From assembly GCA_002783405.1 (NCBI GenBank), contig PFGG01000072.1, positions 42,376 to 106,375 of the forward strand: a stretch of DNA of 64,000 nt, in the 5' to 3' direction. This DNA is from a bacterium (Candidatus Blackallbacteria) CG13_big_fil_rev_8_21_14_2_50_49_14. GTDB taxonomy: Bacteria > Cyanobacteriota > Sericytochromatia > UBA7694. The notes beneath the pieces were generated by a model. It worked only from the letters and a program-made list of their open reading frames with translations, ran no database searches and was not told the origin of the DNA. Each line of letters starts with the position of its first letter. Within the stretch, counting starts at the first letter, position 1. A program made the position numbers and the translations under genes. Positions 60,821 to 64,000 of the stretch are shown piece by piece.

Positions 60821-61777
60821 TTAACTATTACTTAAAACAAAAGGGACCTGTCGATCTTCGAGTATATACCCCTCGGCGTCTGTGCCATAGATAAAATATT
60901 GCAAACATGAATTCCCAGCACAATTGGAGGCACTCAACAAAACACTTCCAGGCTGATAGCGCGGGGCATTCAGTGCAGGATAGAAATAGGCAACGCCCAG
61001 AAAACTAATCGGTTTGGGCTTTCGGGGCAGTCCGATTTCAGCATCAAAATCCTGATAGGCCCTTGTGAACCCCTGCATATTAAAGGGATTAACAAACGCC
61101 TTCCAATAGGGGTTTCGCACGGTTTGAGCCTCTTGTTTGAGCAGAGAGAAATGCAGCGGATAAGTGCCTCCCCAATCCACGCCATAGGTTTCAAGCATGG
61201 TCTGAACGGTATGCATATTCGCTTTCACAGTACTGATGGGTGATCGACAATCAGCGCCGATTAAATTTGGGAGAGAGAACCACAAAATCAAGACATAGCC
61301 AAGAAAAACCCACAGCCAATTCCAAGGAAATGAAAACGGTAAAAATCCCTTGGGCAGGTCATTTTGTTGAGAATAACTATTAAGCCAATGCTCTGAGTAT
61401 AAATATTTGAATAAAAGAACTGCAAACATAGTCATCAAATAAAGCAAAATGAATGGACTCTCTAAAAAATTAGCTGCGATAGCAAGAAAGCCAGCCAGAT
61501 TTCCTCCAAAAGTTAAATATAACAATACATATCTATGCTTGATTTCTTTCAGCTTTAGTGTGCGAGAGAGTGCGTAATATTCCAAAAGACTGAAAACCAG
61601 AAAAAGTCCTAAATTCGCAAGGGGAAAGAGTCTATAATAGTTATCTGGCATTTTGCAGAGGAGTTCAAAAGTCGCCTTAAGCCACCACAGATAAGGCAAA
61701 AAGAAAATTATCACAACAAAATTATAGCCACCCCATCTCAAACTCAGGCGCAGCCAAGAATCCAAGAATGTTTTCAT
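60821..61777 (-). CDS. Membrane protein with C-terminal type IV pilin-like domain
   Basis: A 318-residue protein. Residues 1-175 hold about five membrane spans. The last of these (WLWVFLGYVLILWFSLPNLI) is followed by a segment typical of pseudopilins and Flp/PulG-type proteins: ANMHTVQTMLETYGVDWGGT, then YP, NPYWKAFVNPF and GVAYFYP. In pilins this part follows the single N-terminal helix, so here a pilin head seems grafted to a multi-span membrane anchor without a prepilin cleavage site. The surrounding DNA is more AT-rich than its neighbours. Confidence 0.72.
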   Translation of the reverse strand: MKTFLDSWLRLSLRWGGYNFVVIIFFLPYLWWLKATFELLCKMPDNYYRLFPLANLGLFLVFSLLEYYALSRTLKLKEIKHRYVLLYLTFGGNLAGFLAIAANFLESPFILLYLMTMFAVLLFKYLYSEHWLNSYSQQNDLPKGFLPFSFPWNWLWVFLGYVLILWFSLPNLIGADCRSPISTVKANMHTVQTMLETYGVDWGGTYPLHFSLLKQEAQTVRNPYWKAFVNPFNMQGFTRAYQDFDAEIGLPRKPKPISFLGVAYFYPALNAPRYQPGSVLLSASNCAGNSCLQYFIYGTDAEGYILEDRQVPFVLSNS

Positions 61778-61829
61778 ATTCTAGTATTCCCCGATAAGTC
61801 CAGGTTTAACCCCCAAAACTAATCCAGAC

Positions 61830-62513
61830 TTAAACCACCCCACAAGCCAAAGCAGAAGCAGTCTTGCAACCGACAATCGCAGGGGCTTCATGAATCAAGG
61901 CATCGTTTGTTAAGGCTTCCACCATAAACAGCGCAAAATCAATCCGGCGGGTGCGATTGCTCTTCAGAATCGGGTCGCCTACATGCTGACTCCAGACAGG
62001 CAGCCCCTCACTTGCTCCTTCTTCGAGATCACTGCCGCGCACCACCGTCCAGCGGGTCGGGCTGGCAAAGATGCGACGTGTGGCTTCCACCTGATCATCG
62101 AGTTCAGCAAATCGGGCCAAACGGGCCAACCAGCCAAAGAACTTGACCATGCTTGTAAAGAGCGGTGAATAGACATCTTTCCCATCGCGTGTGATATGCC
62201 AACCACAGGAGAAAATCAAGCGGGCCTTTTCAGGGGCAAAATCAAGCACTGCCTGGGCGGTCCCCGAGGCATATTGTTGAATGCCCCAGGGCACCAAGAC
62301 CGTCAGCACACCATCACAGCCTTGCACTGCTTGCTGAATCACAGCCCGATCATGGGTTGCCCCGGCAAACAGTGTCACCCGCCCACGATAGGCCTCCAGC
62401 TTAGGCAGACTGCTTTCACGGCAAACCCCCACCACTTCATAGCCCCTTTCAAGTGCCTGCTGCAACATATACTGCCCCAGCTTACCCGAAATACCAACAA
62501 TACAAATTTTCAT
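61830..62513 (-). CDS. NAD(P)-binding Rossmann (NmrA/SDR-like) protein
   Basis: A 227-residue atypical SDR: nucleotide loop ICIVGISGKLGQYM, then GVLTVLVPWG and RWTVVRGSDL, with C-terminal RRIDFALFMVEAL. It resembles NmrA-type NAD(P)H-binding proteins and flavin reductase-like epimerases. It has no YxxxK at the usual place, so a reductase role is unproven. Divergent from a TetR regulator with twin operators between them, so it is the likely regulated gene. Confidence 0.85.
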   Translation of the reverse strand: MKICIVGISGKLGQYMLQQALERGYEVVGVCRESSLPKLEAYRGRVTLFAGATHDRAVIQQAVQGCDGVLTVLVPWGIQQYASGTAQAVLDFAPEKARLIFSCGWHITRDGKDVYSPLFTSMVKFFGWLARLARFAELDDQVEATRRIFASPTRWTVVRGSDLEEGASEGLPVWSQHVGDPILKSNRTRRIDFALFMVEALTNDALIHEAPAIVGCKTASALACGVV

Positions 62514-62588
62514 AGCCGGCTCCTTGTTTCAGTTCAGTTTCACCGTCAAACACACGCTTTTGATTCAGGTTTTAGACAAAACCAAGAA

Positions 62589-62638
62589 ACTTACAGTGTA
62601 AGTTTGACTGATTTTAGAATAATACTTACACTGTAAGT
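62589..62638. promoter_or_regulatory. Twin palindromic operators between the TetR and SDR genes, with promoter
   Basis: Two near-identical 15-bp palindromes, ACTTACAGTGTAAGT (62589-62603) and ACTTACACTGTAAGT (62624-62638), have centres 35 bases apart. The second abuts the tetR start codon. TTGACT (62604-62609) and TACACT (62627-62632), 17 bases apart, form a plausible promoter whose -10 lies inside the second operator. Transcription would start at or next to the ATG, giving a leaderless mRNA. The divergent SDR promoter must also lie here. This is classic TetR-family autoregulation. Confidence 0.85.
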
Positions 62639-63334
62639 ATGTCAAGTTCAAAATCCGAAAAAAAGAAATCCGGCAAACCCCGACTCACACGCGAAAGGGT
62701 ACTGCAAGCCGCTGTTCAATTGGCTGACAGCCAAGGCATCGCTGCACTCTCAATGCGCAAACTGGCTGAAACATTAGAGGTAGAAGCCATGTCGCTTTAT
62801 AACCATGTCGCCAATAAGGAAGAGGTTTTGCATGGCATGGTCGAGCTGATCATGGCTGAAATTGAAAGGCCTGAACCCGGCAAAGACTGGCAGGCTGAAA
62901 TTCGCAAACGGGCGCACTCTGCACATATCGCGCTCATGCGTCACCCCTGGGCCTCCCATTTGCTGGTTTCCGGCATGAATATCGGTCCGCAGATGTTGGC
63001 CTATGTCAATGCCACGCTGGGGTGTTTGCGAGAAGCGGGGTTCAGCTATGCTTTGGCCGATCGGGCCTGGAATGCAATCGACAGCCATATCTATGGTTTT
63101 ACCCTACAGAAACTGAATTTTCCCCTGGAACCTTCTGAGTATGCTCAGGCCGCGTCAGGCTTTCTGCCTCTGCTCGCCGAGGCTGATTTACCCTATCTCA
63201 AGGCATTAACCGAAATGGTCAGTACGGGTCAGCACAAGGGGCTGCACGATTTTTCGTTTGGTTTGGAATTGCTGCTGGAAGGCCTTGAAAAACTACGCTT
63301 AGCCCAAACAGAGACAGAAGATTCAGCCCTTTGA
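62639..63334 (+). CDS. TetR-family transcriptional regulator
   Basis: A 231-residue TetR repressor: N-terminal HTH ERVLQAAVQLADSQGIAALS, then MRKLAETLEVEAMSLYNHVA and NKEEVLHGM. The C-terminal ligand domain resembles the TetR_C_1 class of tetracycline-type repressors (RHPWASHLL, VNATLGCLREAGF). It likely represses itself and the divergent NAD(P)-binding gene through the twin palindromes. The inducer is unknown. Confidence 0.95.
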   Translation: MSSSKSEKKKSGKPRLTRERVLQAAVQLADSQGIAALSMRKLAETLEVEAMSLYNHVANKEEVLHGMVELIMAEIERPEPGKDWQAEIRKRAHSAHIALMRHPWASHLLVSGMNIGPQMLAYVNATLGCLREAGFSYALADRAWNAIDSHIYGFTLQKLNFPLEPSEYAQAASGFLPLLAEADLPYLKALTEMVSTGQHKGLHDFSFGLELLLEGLEKLRLAQTETEDSAL

Positions 63335-63488
63335 CAATGCTTTCTCAAAACGCAAGTCAGTTCATGCTCTTTTTCAGGTGCGTTCAAACTCTTTGCATCC
63401 TAGACTAGGAATGAGCAGTCTTCTCCTAAGGGTCATTTAAAGTTTACAAAGTCAGACTCAAAAAATAAAATGTTCTCAAACTCTAAAC

Positions 63489-64000
63489 CTACATTGAGCA
63501 GCCCTCAAGGGAGTTAAGTTGGTAATAAAGTTCAACTTGTGTCCCAAAGAGTCTAAGAATCTTAGTTTTAAGCTCATTAATCCCCTCAATTAAACATTGT
63601 TTTGGCTGTCCAGGAATCTCCAATAATACTCGGTTGGTGTCTTTGAGTAGATAGAAAATCCACCGCAAGGTCGGCGTAGCCGTTTCTTGCTTTATCTGGT
63701 TTGGCAAAGTCTCATTCTTTTCTGTCAATGCCATGCGTAATCTGCGCTCGGCCAAAGAATAAACCAGCAAAGCCAAGGTCATTACGGTCAGTAAACCTTG
63801 CACCCGTTCTGGTTTTTTCAAAAACAGGGCAGAGGTGAAAAATTGAGGGCCTTTTAAAAAGCGAAACCCTCTCTCAACCTTGCTTTGCCGTTTGTAAAGA
63901 GCAATAGCTTCTGGTGCGGATAGCTCTTTGGCAGGCAAGTTGGTGACCACTATATAACAAGCCCCCTCAGCATCAAGACCTACAGTTCTGTCTTCGTCCA
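63489..64000 (-). mobile_element. IS1634-family transposase, C-terminal part (cut by window edge)
   Basis: The frame is open to the right edge, so only the last 170 codons are present. It encodes the end of an IS1634-type (IS4 superfamily) DDE transposase: AEGACYIVVTNLP, then Y-x6-E-x6-K around residues YKRQSKVERGFRFLK with the catalytic Glu, PERVQGLLTVMTLALLVYSL and ERRLRMAL. No terminal inverted repeat could be identified in 63335-63488, which otherwise holds no gene. It appears intact as far as seen. Confidence 0.9.

Noticed and set aside
1..64000. CRISPR array, rRNA operon, prophage or replication origin
   Set aside because: No regularly spaced direct repeats, rRNA sequence, phage gene set or DnaA-box cluster was seen.

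Overview
The window reads as a gene-dense stretch of chromosome from a Gram-negative-type bacterium. It carries many lipoproteins with clear lipoboxes, diaminopimelate and undecaprenyl cell-wall genes, and BolA/Grx4 and SlyX. Two features recall the cyanobacterial side of the tree: an AMIN-domain N-acetylmuramoyl-L-alanine amidase, and a short RRM RNA-binding protein with a Gly-rich tail. No photosynthesis gene is seen. A non-photosynthetic relative of Cyanobacteria (Sericytochromatia/Melainabacteria-like) is my best guess, with low confidence. Most of the window looks like ordinary chromosome. The only clear mobile DNA is an IS1634-type transposase cut by the right edge.

Layout. 0-10 kb: an M14 carboxypeptidase lipoprotein, an FMN reductase, and a two-gene unit made of a methyltransferase fused to a degraded DUF692/MNIO-like barrel plus an HvfC-like partner, directly downstream of tRNA-Cys. 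Then come dapF-TPR-mutS2-like, slyX-DUF3467, bolA-grxD and an EF-hand/helical-repeat protein. 10-18 kb: a ketoacyl synthase III / ATP-grasp / OleD-like reductase cassette running into a TPR-glycosyltransferase, a DUF192 lipoprotein and the AMIN amidase. 18-29 kb: an RRM protein, a highly conserved-looking unknown, an ABC-F ATPase, a UDP-sugar dehydrogenase and a 1325-residue multi-glycosyltransferase (surface polysaccharide). 29-36 kb: small lipoproteins, a flavin reductase-like protein, a large protein kinase, a decayed two-component system, RdgB and a hydrolase-CBM48 fusion. 36-41 kb: uppP, a histidine kinase fused to an altered HD-GYP domain, an XRE regulator, DUF1015 and rsmG.

41-48 kb is a pilus/secretion ATPase locus: TPR, a fused CpaE-CpaF ATPase and a PhyH-like dioxygenase in one operon, divergent from a PilB/GspE-like ATPase with altered catalytic motifs. 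48-60 kb holds a degenerate GGDEF protein, an orphan solute-binding protein, tandem ThyX, an unknown abundant-looking 235-residue protein, a very large 7TM-kinase-receiver-cyclase sensor and another glycosyltransferase. 60-64 kb holds membrane proteins (one ending in a pilin-like domain), an NAD(P)-binding protein divergent from a TetR regulator with twin operators, and the IS.

Themes. Several signalling or motor proteins keep their fold but have lost catalytic residues: the MNIO-like barrel, the MutS2 ATPase, the HD-GYP, the GGDEF and the PilB-like ATPase. Domain fusions are common. Two distant loci encode members of one small unrecognised protein family (17.6-18.1 kb and 47.6-48.1 kb). The candidates for undescribed biology are the methyltransferase-MNIO-like/HvfC-like pair, the KASIII/ATP-grasp/reductase cassette and the CpaEF-PhyH-PilB-like locus. 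All domain assignments were made by eye from the sequence; no search was run.
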